From QZLE01 sp033852135 (GTDB lineage Bacteria; Pseudomonadota; Gammaproteobacteria; QZLD01): a DNA stretch of 64,000 bases. A program made the translations under genes and the position numbers. The stretch spans positions 62,001-126,000 of the forward strand of contig JAWSVB010000007.1 in assembly GCA_033852135.1 (NCBI GenBank), given 5' to 3'. Positions 53,909 through 62,347 of the stretch are shown here, in pieces (within the stretch, counting starts at the first letter, position 1; every line of letters starts with the position of its first letter). The notes beneath the pieces were generated by a model. It made no database searches, had not been told where the DNA came from, and worked only from the letters and a program-made list of their open reading frames with translations.

Positions 53909-54162
53909 ACAGCTAACACAGATAAAGCAGTCGATTTCGCCATATGCAGGCACAATAAATTCATGGATAATGCTTTCCATTGATTCATTGGTAGCTTCTA
54001 AAGATCTACGGGGATATGGGGATTAGTTACCAAATATGAATCATTGAATTTCAAGCAGTATGTGGGGCACTGCTGCTTAAAATTCACTTTTAATAACCAA
54101 TTAAATTCTCAAAAAAACACATATAGAAGCCATAGATTTGTCCATCTATGGCTTTATAATTT
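53909..54162 (+). ncRNA. Structured small RNA, copy 2 (family not recognised)
   Basis: This is the tandem paralogue of the RNA at 53471, with its 5' end inferred from TACAAT at 53897-53902. The core is 53981-54087. Helix A (53981-53988 with 54036-54043) is identical in both copies. Helix B is GGTAGC (53990-53995) with GTTACC (54026-54031): an A-U pair in copy 1 is G-C here, and another is a G-U wobble. Helix C is 54046-54058 with 54073-54085, with one C-A mismatch. The loops CGGGGATATGGGGAT and TATGTGGGGCACTG are unchanged. It ends in its own terminator. Confidence 0.75.
54127..54162 (+). terminator. Intrinsic terminator of ncRNA copy 2
   Basis: AAGCCATAGA and TCTATGGCTT form a perfect 10-bp stem with an 8-nt loop, followed by TATAATTT, so the T-run is weak. 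Confidence 0.8.
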
Positions 54163-54341
54163 GCATTGAGGATTAATTATGTAGGTGGGAAAATTTATTT
54201 ATATATTCATTTAACAGCTGCAATATCAATCCGGCAACTTAATAGCTTAATCACCAAGTGCATCAATCTTGCTTTTAGCATTAACACTACCATATTACCC
54301 TATACAAAATATGGTCTTTTAATAGAATTCTAATTGAAATA

Positions 54342-54629
54342 TCAGCCGATCATAACTGTCGGGCAACCAGCTACTATAGTTCCACCATGAGCTGTTGAGC
54401 AACCTAGAGTTGCGGCTGGTTTTCCACCTATCAATACTGTTGGAGATCCTTGTACAATAGTATCTGGAGGGCCACAACAAACACACATATCACCAACTGT
54501 TGCTGCTGGCATCCCGCCAATCATAACCGTTGGATTACCCACAGCTACAGGGCCACCAACATGCGGAGACTTTCCGCAATATGCTGGACATACATGATAG
54601 TCGCCAATTCTTGCGCTTGGTTTACCCAT
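54342..54629 (-). CDS. PAAR-domain protein (type VI secretion spike tip)
   Basis: This 95-residue protein starts GKPSARIGDYHVCP and carries the PAAR repeats: GNPTVMIGGMPAATVGD, GSPTVLIGGKPAATLG and GCPTVMIG. It would cap the VgrG spike of a type VI secretion machine. It has no toxin extension and no vgrG, hcp or tss gene nearby. GAGG lies 8 nt before the chosen ATG at 54629; the frame runs six codons further upstream. Confidence 0.9.
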   Translation of the reverse strand: MGKPSARIGDYHVCPAYCGKSPHVGGPVAVGNPTVMIGGMPAATVGDMCVCCGPPDTIVQGSPTVLIGGKPAATLGCSTAHGGTIVAGCPTVMIG

Positions 54630-54794
54630 TTTACACCTCAAACACACCAGTTAAGTTTATATATAGCAGTAAGCTATGATTTGAAATATTCTCTGTTAAA
54701 GACAGTTTATCTATTAACCTGGCAGTTATCTGCCACCTTTTTAAAGTGTGCAGATGAACTATTTAATTAATATTTTCAAAACTATAACATAGTC

Positions 54795-55139
54795 CTAGCC
54801 TGGAGGCCACATCATCTGCCTTCCACCAAGAAGATGGATATGGATATGGTCAACCGATTGCCCGCCATGCTGATTACAATTTAGTACAAGCCTATAACCT
54901 GATTCAGCAACTCCCTCTTTTGCAGCGATCTCTTGTGCAGCCAACACCATTTGCCCAACTAGATTTTGATCTGCTTGGGTCAAGTCATTTGTTGTAGCTA
55001 TATGCTTTTTTGGAACAACTAATATATGAGTAGGTGCTTGTGGATTTATATCTCTAAATGCTAGCAACTCTTCTGATTCAAAAACTTTATCTGGTTCTAT
55101 CTCCCCAGAAACCATTTTACAAAACAAACAATCACTCAT
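54795..55139 (-). CDS. HIT-family nucleotide hydrolase (HinT-like)
   Basis: This protein of about 114 residues has the HIT fold. It starts SDCLFCKMVSGEIEPDKVFE and ends with HIHIHLLGGRQM, the histidine triad that binds the alpha-phosphate of nucleotides. HinT cleaves AMP-lysine-type phosphoramidates. I start at 55139, which has AAGGAG 7 nt upstream, rather than the Met nine codons earlier. recR ends 12 nt upstream of the open frame; the two are on the same strand. Confidence 0.93.
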   Translation of the reverse strand: MSDCLFCKMVSGEIEPDKVFESEELLAFRDINPQAPTHILVVPKKHIATTNDLTQADQNLVGQMVLAAQEIAAKEGVAESGYRLVLNCNQHGGQSVDHIHIHLLGGRQMMWPPG

Positions 55140-55178
55140 TTTAATCTCCTTATCTTTTTTATTCACATCAGCAAGCTA

Positions 55179-55772
55179 TCAATATTCTCTGCGGCCAGTA
55201 AATGCATGAGCAAGGGTTCCACCATCAACATACTCAAGCTCTCCACCAAGAGGAACTCCATGAGCAATTCTGGTAGTTTTTACCCTATATTTTTTAGCTA
55301 TTTCACTAATGTAATGCGCTGTTGCCTCACCCTCTATAGTAGGGTTGGTAGCCAGTATTATCTCTTTTATACCCTCATGTTGTAGGCGCTGCTCCAGAAG
55401 ATCTAATCCTATTTGTCCAGGTCCAACACCATCAATAGGTGATAATTTTCCCATTAACACAAAGTATGCACCACTATATGATGCTGACTGTTCAATAGCG
55501 CTAACATCAGCAGGGCTTTCCACTATGCATAAGATTGAATGATCCCTTTTAGCGCTAGAACAGATGCGACAAATATCTTCCTCAGTAAAATCTCTACATT
55601 TTTTGCAGTTACTGACTCCATCCATCGCCTCACTCAAACTTCTAGCAAGAAACCTCGCGCCATTACGATTCCTCTCCAATAAATGAAAGGCTATACGCTG
55701 CGCAGATTTTGGGCCTATGCCCGGCATACAGCGCAAAGCTTCAACCAAATTATCTATTAACGGGGAACGCAT
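55179..55772 (-). CDS. recR: Recombination mediator RecR
   Basis: The product is 197 residues, the usual length. It has the helix-hairpin-helix LRCMPGIGPKSAQRIAFHLL, the zinc finger CKKCRDFTEEDICRIC, and the Toprim domain (CIVESPADVSAIEQ, ATNPTIEGEATAHYI). It forms the RecFOR loader of RecA. It follows ybaB by 17 nt and is in the dnaX-ybaB-recR row known in many bacteria. RecO is encoded in the same window at 61652. Confidence 0.96.
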   Translation of the reverse strand: MRSPLIDNLVEALRCMPGIGPKSAQRIAFHLLERNRNGARFLARSLSEAMDGVSNCKKCRDFTEEDICRICSSAKRDHSILCIVESPADVSAIEQSASYSGAYFVLMGKLSPIDGVGPGQIGLDLLEQRLQHEGIKEIILATNPTIEGEATAHYISEIAKKYRVKTTRIAHGVPLGGELEYVDGGTLAHAFTGRREY

Positions 55773-55789
55773 TTTTTCTTACCTTTTAG

Positions 55790-56116
55790 TTATAAAGGAA
55801 ATTTAAACCCTGGTGGTAATTCAATTCCACCAGTAAGAGCTGACATCCTCTCCTTGCTCTGCTTTTCTACTTTATGCGTGGCATCGTTGATAGCAGCAAC
55901 AACCAAATCTTCAAGCATCTCTTTATCATCACCTATCATAGTATCATCTATGGTCACTCTTTTAGCTTCATGGCGACCATTCATCACCACCTTAACCATA
56001 CCACCACCTGACTCACCTACTACTTCAAGCTTTGTTATCTCTTCTTGCGCATTTTGCATGTTTTTTTGCATATCTTGCGCTTGCTTCATTAAACCTTCTA
56101 GACCATCTTTAAACAT
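55790..56116 (-). CDS. ybaB: Nucleoid-associated protein YbaB/EbfC
   Basis: This 108-residue DNA-binding protein has an N-terminal helix with the typical MKQAQDMQKNMQNAQEEI, the strand-rich centre GGGMVKVVMNGRHEAKRVTID and the C-terminal LTGGIELPPGFKFPL. It lies between dnaX (9 nt) and recR (17 nt), the conserved order. Confidence 0.95.
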   Translation of the reverse strand: MFKDGLEGLMKQAQDMQKNMQNAQEEITKLEVVGESGGGMVKVVMNGRHEAKRVTIDDTMIGDDKEMLEDLVVAAINDATHKVEKQSKERMSALTGGIELPPGFKFPL

Positions 56117-56125
56117 TTATATCTC

Positions 56126-58435
56126 CTAAACTGGCTGAATTGAATCCAGCTGTACTTCAGCGCCAAAAATTGATTTCATTGAGGTAACTATTGGGTCATT
56201 CTCAATCACCTGTTCGGCAATTCTTTGCTGATTAATTTTTTCTTTCTGCGCTAACACTGCAGGGGTATCCTGCTCATTTTTCCCCAGATCGATTTGTAAT
56301 CTAACTGGAACACCAAAATATTGGTTAATTGCGACTTCGAGTTTCTCTTTTGTAGTTGCATTGAGAAGATTAGCGAAAGCATCCTCCAGCTTTAACACTA
56401 ACTCATCTTTAGTCTGTCTAATGATTGAACAATTAGCCGCTAATTGCGATGTAATTCCAGAGACTGAAAGCTGTGCAAGTATATCATTCCACTTTAACCC
56501 AGTGGCATTCGAAGCATTAGCAGTTAAATCCGTACTATTTACAACCTGTTGCGCCTCATTTGTTTGCCTATTTTCTGCAGGAATAGTTTTGGCAACTGCT
56601 ATTGAACCTTCTACTGAACCAGATTTTATATCTGACTTTGCCTTATGGTTAACACCAACACCCTCTTGTCTACAGCTTTCTGCAGGTCTATGACCAATAG
56701 CAGCAGTTGAGGCCGGTTGATTAACCTGAAGCGCATTTGAAGTAGTATGCGAATTTACTACTACGTTGCTATCACTTGGCGAAACTCCAATATCAGAACT
56801 AGACACCTGTTCATCTGTTTGCATATCAGCATATTGCATATATTCAGAGGCAATATTTTGATCTACAGGATGCGACTGATTAGGGCTTTTTGAACTTGGT
56901 TGAGGAATACTCTGCTGTGGTGAAGCCTGATATTTAGGCTTGATATCAACCATAGAAGCGACTTGATTCTGCCCCTTCGCATCAAGCTGAGATTTATTTA
57001 CCGTTTCAGACTTTGGCTCTACTCTTGGTTTTGACTCAGATTGAAGCTTTTTTTTTTGCATCTCCATTGCAGACTGGCTTGCACCACCCTGCATAGCAGC
57101 CCTTGCAGCCTGAATACCAGAGAGACCTGGCTTTGCAGTTGACTGCTGCTGAAAACCATTGCCTTGCTGTTGTGCACCACTATTTTGCTGAGGTGTCACT
57201 TGAGAAGCTGAATTATTTACTTGCTGCTGACTGGTCTGGAAACCTGTATTTTGAACGGTACCTTGAGGGTTTGAAGCTGATACTGCAGATGAATTAGCTT
57301 GATTTACTGGAGCAGAGCTGGATTGAACCTTTACCGGCTCACCTGCTACTGGTCCAAAAGCCAACATACGCAACATAACCATTTCAAAACCTGTGCGCTG
57401 GTCTGGAGCATGAGGTAGGTCTTTTCTTCCCATCAAAGCTATTTGATAGTAAAGCTGTAAATCAGCAGCAGCCACTCCTTGCGCAAGGAGTTCGATACGT
57501 TCCTTATCCCCTAAAGCATCATCTATCGCTTGCGGAACTATCTGCGCCAAAGATACCCTGTGTAATACATTGATAATATCAGCAAGTATCTCTGAATAGT
57601 TTGGTGCAAAACTAGCTATATCAGCAATTTTATTCAGCAGCTTCTCTGCCTGATTAGCAAATATACAATCTATTAATTCATAAACGTGATGTTGAGCAAT
57701 TGTTCCCAACATAGCTTGAACTTCAGCTTCCTGCAGCTTTCCACCGCCAAATGCTATAGCTTGATCCAACAGACTTAAAGAGTCACGCATACTCCCTTCC
57801 GCTGCTCGAGCAATTTGAATCAATGCATTTTTTTCAAACTCTACCCCCTCTTTTTCGAGGATATTAATTTGATGCGCAACGATTTGATCAATTGGTAGGC
57901 ACTTTAAATTAAATTGCAAACAACGAGATAATACTGTTGCAGGAAGCTTTTGCGGGTCGGTAGTAGCCAATAAAAATTTTACATGTTCTGGTGGCTCTTC
58001 AAGAGTCTTTAATAATGCATTAAAACTATGGGTTGAGAGCATGTGAACCTCATCAATCAGGTAAACCTTATACCTTCCGGATGTTGGTGCATATTGAACG
58101 TTTTCAAGTAGTTCCCTGGTGTCCTCAACTTTGGTTTTCGATGCTGCATCGACCTCAATTAGGTCAACAAATCTTCCCTCATCAATCTCCTGGCAAGCCG
58201 CGCAAATTCCACATGGGTTAGAACTAAGTCCTTCAAGGCAATTTAAAGACTTAGCCAATATTCTTGCAACAGTGGTTTTTCCTACACCTCGGGTACCTGT
58301 AAATAGATAGGCATGGTGTAATCGATTATTATCAAGAGCATTGATTAATGCTCGCAGGACATGAACCTGGCCAACCATCTCCGGAAAATTTTTAGGGCGC
58401 CATTTTCGCGCCAAAACCTGATAGCTCATTGGCAA
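56126..58435 (-). CDS. dnaX: DNA polymerase III subunits tau/gamma
   Basis: The 769-residue tau form is the clamp-loader ATPase and replisome organiser. It shows the P-loop GTRGVGKTT at 47-55, zinc cysteines (NPCGICAACQEI), DEVHMLSTHSFNALLKTLEEPP and the sensor regions within the first 370 residues. A long Gln/Ser/Asn-rich linker (about 370-640) follows, then the polymerase-binding domain (LKWNDILAQLSVSG). In the linker, at codons 460-463, lies an A10-G tract (57048-57057 on this strand) preceded by GGAG. A -1 shift there reaches a TGA after three codons, giving a gamma-like product of about 466 residues. Confidence 0.96.
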   Translation of the reverse strand: MPMSYQVLARKWRPKNFPEMVGQVHVLRALINALDNNRLHHAYLFTGTRGVGKTTVARILAKSLNCLEGLSSNPCGICAACQEIDEGRFVDLIEVDAASKTKVEDTRELLENVQYAPTSGRYKVYLIDEVHMLSTHSFNALLKTLEEPPEHVKFLLATTDPQKLPATVLSRCLQFNLKCLPIDQIVAHQINILEKEGVEFEKNALIQIARAAEGSMRDSLSLLDQAIAFGGGKLQEAEVQAMLGTIAQHHVYELIDCIFANQAEKLLNKIADIASFAPNYSEILADIINVLHRVSLAQIVPQAIDDALGDKERIELLAQGVAAADLQLYYQIALMGRKDLPHAPDQRTGFEMVMLRMLAFGPVAGEPVKVQSSSAPVNQANSSAVSASNPQGTVQNTGFQTSQQQVNNSASQVTPQQNSGAQQQGNGFQQQSTAKPGLSGIQAARAAMQGGASQSAMEMQKKKLQSESKPRVEPKSETVNKSQLDAKGQNQVASMVDIKPKYQASPQQSIPQPSSKSPNQSHPVDQNIASEYMQYADMQTDEQVSSSDIGVSPSDSNVVVNSHTTSNALQVNQPASTAAIGHRPAESCRQEGVGVNHKAKSDIKSGSVEGSIAVAKTIPAENRQTNEAQQVVNSTDLTANASNATGLKWNDILAQLSVSGITSQLAANCSIIRQTKDELVLKLEDAFANLLNATTKEKLEVAINQYFGVPVRLQIDLGKNEQDTPAVLAQKEKINQQRIAEQVIENDPIVTSMKSIFGAEVQLDSIQPV

Positions 58436-58590
58436 TATTCTCTACTGAGTTATATACAATAAAATACTCTTAACTTGTGGTGAATTGTACCATTGACTGC
58501 TAGGTATAAAAAGAAGGATATTCAATCCGAAATCACTCTTTTATAAGATATGAATAAGGAGCTTGGAAGAGAGGGGGAATTAAGGTAATG

Positions 58591-58704
58591 GTGGCAGCAA
58601 GCGCCAGCCACACCCCGGCACACGAATCAGTCAATACCGTTGCTCCCTTCCGGGCCTGGCGGAGTTTTCAACCTATCGTTGCGAGGGGACCGGCACAAGC
58701 CGCC
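58591..58704 (-). ncRNA. ffs: 4.5S signal recognition particle RNA (small bacterial type)
   Basis: On the minus strand the sequence contains GCCAGGCCCGGAAGGGAGCA, the apical domain that binds Ffh. It then reads GTGTGCCGGGGTGTGGCTGGC, as in E. coli 4.5S RNA. The 5' and 3' parts (GGCTTGTGCC... and ...GGCGCTTGCTGCC) can pair into the long helix. It sits directly upstream of dnaX, a common location. Ends are approximate. Confidence 0.92.
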
Positions 58705-58733
58705 ATATCGCGTTCTCATTACTGAGGCGGCAG

Positions 58734-58762
58734 AATTTACCTGCATTTGCCTCCAATGTCAA
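58734..58762 (-). promoter_or_regulatory. Sigma-70 promoter of ffs
   Basis: On the minus strand TTGACA (58757-58762) and TAAATT (58734-58739) are separated by exactly 17 nt. The distance to the 4.5S RNA implies a short 5' leader that is later removed. Confidence 0.75.
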
Positions 58763-58819
58763 ACTAACCCTAATATTTCATTGCAAAGCTTGAAGGTGTA
58801 ACTTCTAATTCACAAGAAA

Positions 58820-59863
58820 TTAGTTGAACATCTGTTCCAAATCTACAGAAGATTGTTTACCTATTTTATCTTTATTATTTTCAATAAAAATCTCTGCTTG
58901 CGCCCTTCCATGGTTTTTTAGCATTTCAAGAAAGCCACCCAAATTATTCATTTTTGTTGATGCACTTAGCTCATTCATAAGCCTTTCTGCTTCAACAAAG
59001 TGAAATTTAGAGTTAAATATTTTTTGCTCAAACTGCTCCATTGGCTTTTGACTATTAATTTGTTCCTTAGCAATAGTAATAGCACGCATTTCACGCAAGA
59101 AGGTGTTGCTAAACCCAAGCTCAGCAATTCGCTCCATAATATCTGCTGGATTTCCAGGTGCTGCAGTTCTTTCCAATGGGTGCAATAAAATAGTTATTAT
59201 ATCTTCGCAGTCGCACTGATAAATCAGAGGATAAATTGCAGGATTGGCACTATAACCACCATCCCAATACACCTCACCATCTATCTCTACCCCAGTTTGC
59301 ACAGCTGAAGGTAAACAAGCTGATGCCATTATCACTTTTGTAGATATTTCACTATTAGTGAATAACTTTAACTTACCTGTTCTTGCCTGAGTTGCCCCTA
59401 TAAACAGTTTAAGCTCAGATTTTTTCTGTATAAGCTCAAAATCAACCAGCTCATCAACAATAGCTTGCAGTGGGTTTAGCTCAATACCTGAAATAACATT
59501 GAATACATCTAAATTATTACCGAAACATTGACTTATATGCGATCCAATAAAACTTCCAATTTCAGTCATAAATTTTGGAACATCATTAAAGTCAGGGGCC
59601 TTAATTGCAACTCTATTCCAATATTGATCAAGCTTAGCGCGTGCTCCTTGATGCCCATCTTCAATTAAGCCTTGAGCAACCATAACTGCATTCATTGCCC
59701 CTGCACTAACCCCACTTATCCCTTCTATTTTTATCCACTCTTCCTCTAATAACCTATCAAGCACCCCCCATGTAAAAGCGCCATGAGAGCCACCACCTTG
59801 AAGCGCCAAGTTTACTTCAGCTAAATCTTCTTGCACTTTGTTACCAAGCATTTTATTTACCAC
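58820..59863 (-). CDS. Patatin-like phospholipase
   Basis: The product is 347 residues with no signal peptide. The oxyanion loop is ALQGGGSHGAFTWGVLD, the nucleophile elbow is GVSAGAMNAV and the dyad Asp is in YWDGGYSANP. This is the patatin/RssA-type acyl hydrolase with a Ser-Asp dyad. It continues past the catalytic domain with a C-terminal helical tail. Some relatives act on stored polyhydroxyalkanoates or phospholipids, and the neighbouring PHA depolymerase gene is divergent. The substrate is unknown. Confidence 0.88.
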   Translation of the reverse strand: MVNKMLGNKVQEDLAEVNLALQGGGSHGAFTWGVLDRLLEEEWIKIEGISGVSAGAMNAVMVAQGLIEDGHQGARAKLDQYWNRVAIKAPDFNDVPKFMTEIGSFIGSHISQCFGNNLDVFNVISGIELNPLQAIVDELVDFELIQKKSELKLFIGATQARTGKLKLFTNSEISTKVIMASACLPSAVQTGVEIDGEVYWDGGYSANPAIYPLIYQCDCEDIITILLHPLERTAAPGNPADIMERIAELGFSNTFLREMRAITIAKEQINSQKPMEQFEQKIFNSKFHFVEAERLMNELSASTKMNNLGGFLEMLKNHGRAQAEIFIENNKDKIGKQSSVDLEQMFN

Positions 59864-60008
59864 TTATATTATTACATTTTCAATAGGATACAGATATTTT
59901 TGAAAAGTAACATTTTTTTGCTCTGCAACAACCGCAAACGATAAAAATTTGCTGCGGCGCGTCACACAAACTTTTGTTTTATTACCTTTTTTTCCATATC
60001 ATCTATTT

Positions 60009-60024
60009 TGTGATGCGCATCACA
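60009..60024. promoter_or_regulatory. Perfect CRP-type palindrome
   Basis: TGTGATGCGCATCACA is a perfect 16-bp palindrome with the CRP/Vfr half-sites TGTGA and TCACA at consensus spacing. It lies 99 nt before the PHA depolymerase start. Confidence 0.7.
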
Positions 60025-60122
60025 TTATCAGTGATACTGACATCCATTTAAATTACTTCAAAATACGCGGTTTAAAGTGATTAAGCTGCAAATTAAATTT
60101 ACTACGGGGTTGGAGGAATAAA

Positions 60123-61496
60123 ATGAACAAAGCACTTCTATTTGCATCTTCAGTAATATTTGCTGTGAGCATGTCAACTACGGCAAATGCCGGGTCATGG
60201 AAAACAGAATCTGTTGGTGGTTTTTCTAAAGTACATATCTATACACCGGATACAACATCACCTATTGGCGATGGCAAATCATTAATGATCAACCTGCACG
60301 GTTGTGCCCAGGAAGCTAGTGTACTTAAAGGTGCAAATTTTGAAGATGCAGCAGAACAGTATGGAATGGTGATCGCATTACCTGATGCACAATACAAAGA
60401 AGGCTTTGCATGCTGGGGATACTGGACTGGTGGAATTAACCGCAATAGCAAAGACTATAAAAATGTAATCAGCCTAGCACAAACACTATCTGCAGATTCA
60501 GCACGTGATATCGATGCTAACCAAGTTTATGTTTCTGGACTATCTTCAGGTGGCGCTTTTGCAATGACAGTTGGCTGCTTAGCTCCTGATATTTTCGCAG
60601 GAATGGGCCTTGATGCAGCACCAAGCGCAGGTACATCGTCTTCTGGTGCTGTTGGTGGGCAAGAGAGTAACCCGAAGCAAACAGCTTCGAGATGTGAGTC
60701 TTATGCTGGCGTCCATAGACCATATTTTGAAACACAGTTAACTTCAACTGCATTTGGAACCAGTGACCACACTGTATCTCAAGGCTATGCTGAGCAGAAT
60801 GCTGAAGCAATGGCAATTGTTTATGGTGTAAGTAAAGAAGATAGTTCAGACATAGGTGATGGAGCAACAGAAACCTTATATACAGACAACCGTATCACTA
60901 AAGTTGAAATGGAAGGTGTCGATCATGCATGGCCATCAGGTCCTGGAGGCACAGGACAGTTTGTTAGCAGTAAAAGTATCAACTACGGAGTTTACCTAGC
61001 TAAATATTTCGCTGAAAACAATATGCGCGTAAATCCACCTAACCCAGATGCTCCTGAATTAATAGGCCTTACTGGAACTGGTAAGGAGTCAGGTGAACTT
61101 ACTATTTCTGGTACTGCAGTAGCGAAAGATGGAACTAGAATTTCAACCGTAACCGTTGAAGTGGATGGAGAGATCCAAGAAGCTGGAAATGCAGGTGACT
61201 TTACTGCCAAATTCACTGTAAAACCTGGCTATAAATATGTTGCTAAAGTGATAGTTACTGCAAAATACCTAAATAGTTCAAATGGTGAAGAGCTAGTTGA
61301 AAAAGGGTCTGTTTCTGTAGAAGTTGGAGAGCAAGCTCCCGATGCTCCTGCATGGTGCGCTTCTATACCTGAATCTTCATATGCTTACCTTCCACAGTGT
61401 AAGCCTAAACCAAAATATGAAGAACCAACTAAACCATCATGGTGTGAATATTTAAGTGAATCAACTCGCCAGCTTGTATCTGCTTGCGCTGATTAG
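60123..61496 (+). CDS. Secreted poly(3-hydroxyalkanoate) depolymerase (PHB depolymerase family)
   Basis: The product is 457 residues with a signal peptide (LLFASSVIFAVSMSTTANAG). The catalytic domain has NLHGCAQEA, the lipase box YVSGLSSGGAFA near residue 141, and the His in VDHAWPSGPGG near 267. CWGYWTGG, typical of this family, is near 100. From about 310 a beta-rich domain (LTGTGKESGELTISGTAV) resembles a fibronectin-like or Ig-like module. The last 60 residues contain two CX13C units. It probably degrades extracellular polyester. It has a strong GGAGG site, a CRP-type site upstream and its own terminator. Confidence 0.86.
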   Translation: MNKALLFASSVIFAVSMSTTANAGSWKTESVGGFSKVHIYTPDTTSPIGDGKSLMINLHGCAQEASVLKGANFEDAAEQYGMVIALPDAQYKEGFACWGYWTGGINRNSKDYKNVISLAQTLSADSARDIDANQVYVSGLSSGGAFAMTVGCLAPDIFAGMGLDAAPSAGTSSSGAVGGQESNPKQTASRCESYAGVHRPYFETQLTSTAFGTSDHTVSQGYAEQNAEAMAIVYGVSKEDSSDIGDGATETLYTDNRITKVEMEGVDHAWPSGPGGTGQFVSSKSINYGVYLAKYFAENNMRVNPPNPDAPELIGLTGTGKESGELTISGTAVAKDGTRISTVTVEVDGEIQEAGNAGDFTAKFTVKPGYKYVAKVIVTAKYLNSSNGEELVEKGSVSVEVGEQAPDAPAWCASIPESSYAYLPQCKPKPKYEEPTKPSWCEYLSESTRQLVSACAD

Positions 61497-61512
61497 TTAA
61501 TGGCCATATAAC

Positions 61513-61543
61513 AAAAAAGAGCGCTTAATTGCGCTCTTTTTTG
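61513..61543. terminator. Bidirectional intrinsic terminator
   Basis: AAAAAAGAGCGC and GCGCTCTTTTTT are complementary around TTAATT. T-runs on both strands can end the depolymerase transcript, and readthrough from the recO side. Confidence 0.9.
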
Positions 61544-61651
61544 CATTATCGAATACATAACTGATTAAAATTGATGGCGAGAGGAAATAGTAAAACCGTC
61601 TTTTATAAACCAAACTTGAATTTCATTTCATGCTCTTAATAGTATATAAGC

Positions 61652-62341
61652 TCAGCGAAACAGCTCTCTGCTCCTCAATGGCCTACCACCAATATGATAC
61701 TGCACCACTGCCCGCATAAAGCTCTTAACACCTTTTGTTTCAGCAACCCTGGAAAAGTATTCATCTCTAAGTGCTAATAACACCTCTCCCGATACAGTTA
61801 TCCCCTGATGCACTCCTTTAACTAGTTCCTCAGCACCTAAATCAACTCTATAGTTATATTCTTTCAGTGAATCTATTGGCATCCCATGGATATCAGACTC
61901 AAGCATTAACCCCACACCTGTTAGTTCTAATAGATTCTTTTCAAATATACGCAGCAATGGTTCAATTGAATCATGTGGGAGTTTTTGTAATGTATGATGA
62001 TATAGATCAAATAACTCAGGATTTTGATCAAATGGTTTAATTAAACGCAGTATCAGCTCATTAATATATATACCACAATAAAGCCGATTACCTTTAAGCA
62101 TTAATGGCGGTCCGGCTGGCTCAATAGATAGCGCTGTTTTAAGCTCCCCCCTGCCACTCCATGTGACCATTAAAGGGGAAAACGGCTGACTTAAGCCTAT
62201 TTTTTTTGATGATTTTTTAACCCCTTTGATAACAACGGATACCCTACCAAAATCAGGGGTTAAAATATCAGCAATCTTACTACTATCCCCATGGTCTCTT
62301 ACATGTAAAATATATGCTGACTTATGGGATATCTCTCGCAT
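61652..62341 (-). CDS. recO: DNA repair protein RecO
   Basis: This 229-residue protein loads RecA with RecR on SSB-coated DNA. The N-terminal OB fold starts HKSAYILHVRDHGDSSKIADI and contains GVKKSSKKIG. The helical part with LYCGIYINELILRLI matches the gammaproteobacterial RecO, which lacks the zinc cysteines of other lineages. It lies 6 nt after the era stop and is part of the rnc-era-recO row. Confidence 0.95.
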   Translation of the reverse strand: MREISHKSAYILHVRDHGDSSKIADILTPDFGRVSVVIKGVKKSSKKIGLSQPFSPLMVTWSGRGELKTALSIEPAGPPLMLKGNRLYCGIYINELILRLIKPFDQNPELFDLYHHTLQKLPHDSIEPLLRIFEKNLLELTGVGLMLESDIHGMPIDSLKEYNYRVDLGAEELVKGVHQGITVSGEVLLALRDEYFSRVAETKGVKSFMRAVVQYHIGGRPLRSRELFR

Positions 62342-62347
62342 TTAATT

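Noticed and set aside
53622..53980. Short open frames on both strands in the ncRNA region (73 and 68 residues)
   Set aside because: Neither frame is kept between the two repeat copies, they cross a strong terminator hairpin, and they have no ribosome-binding site or recognisable domain.
54342..54629. A type VI secretion cluster around the PAAR gene
   Set aside because: No vgrG, hcp or tss gene occurs within the window; only the single PAAR gene is supported.
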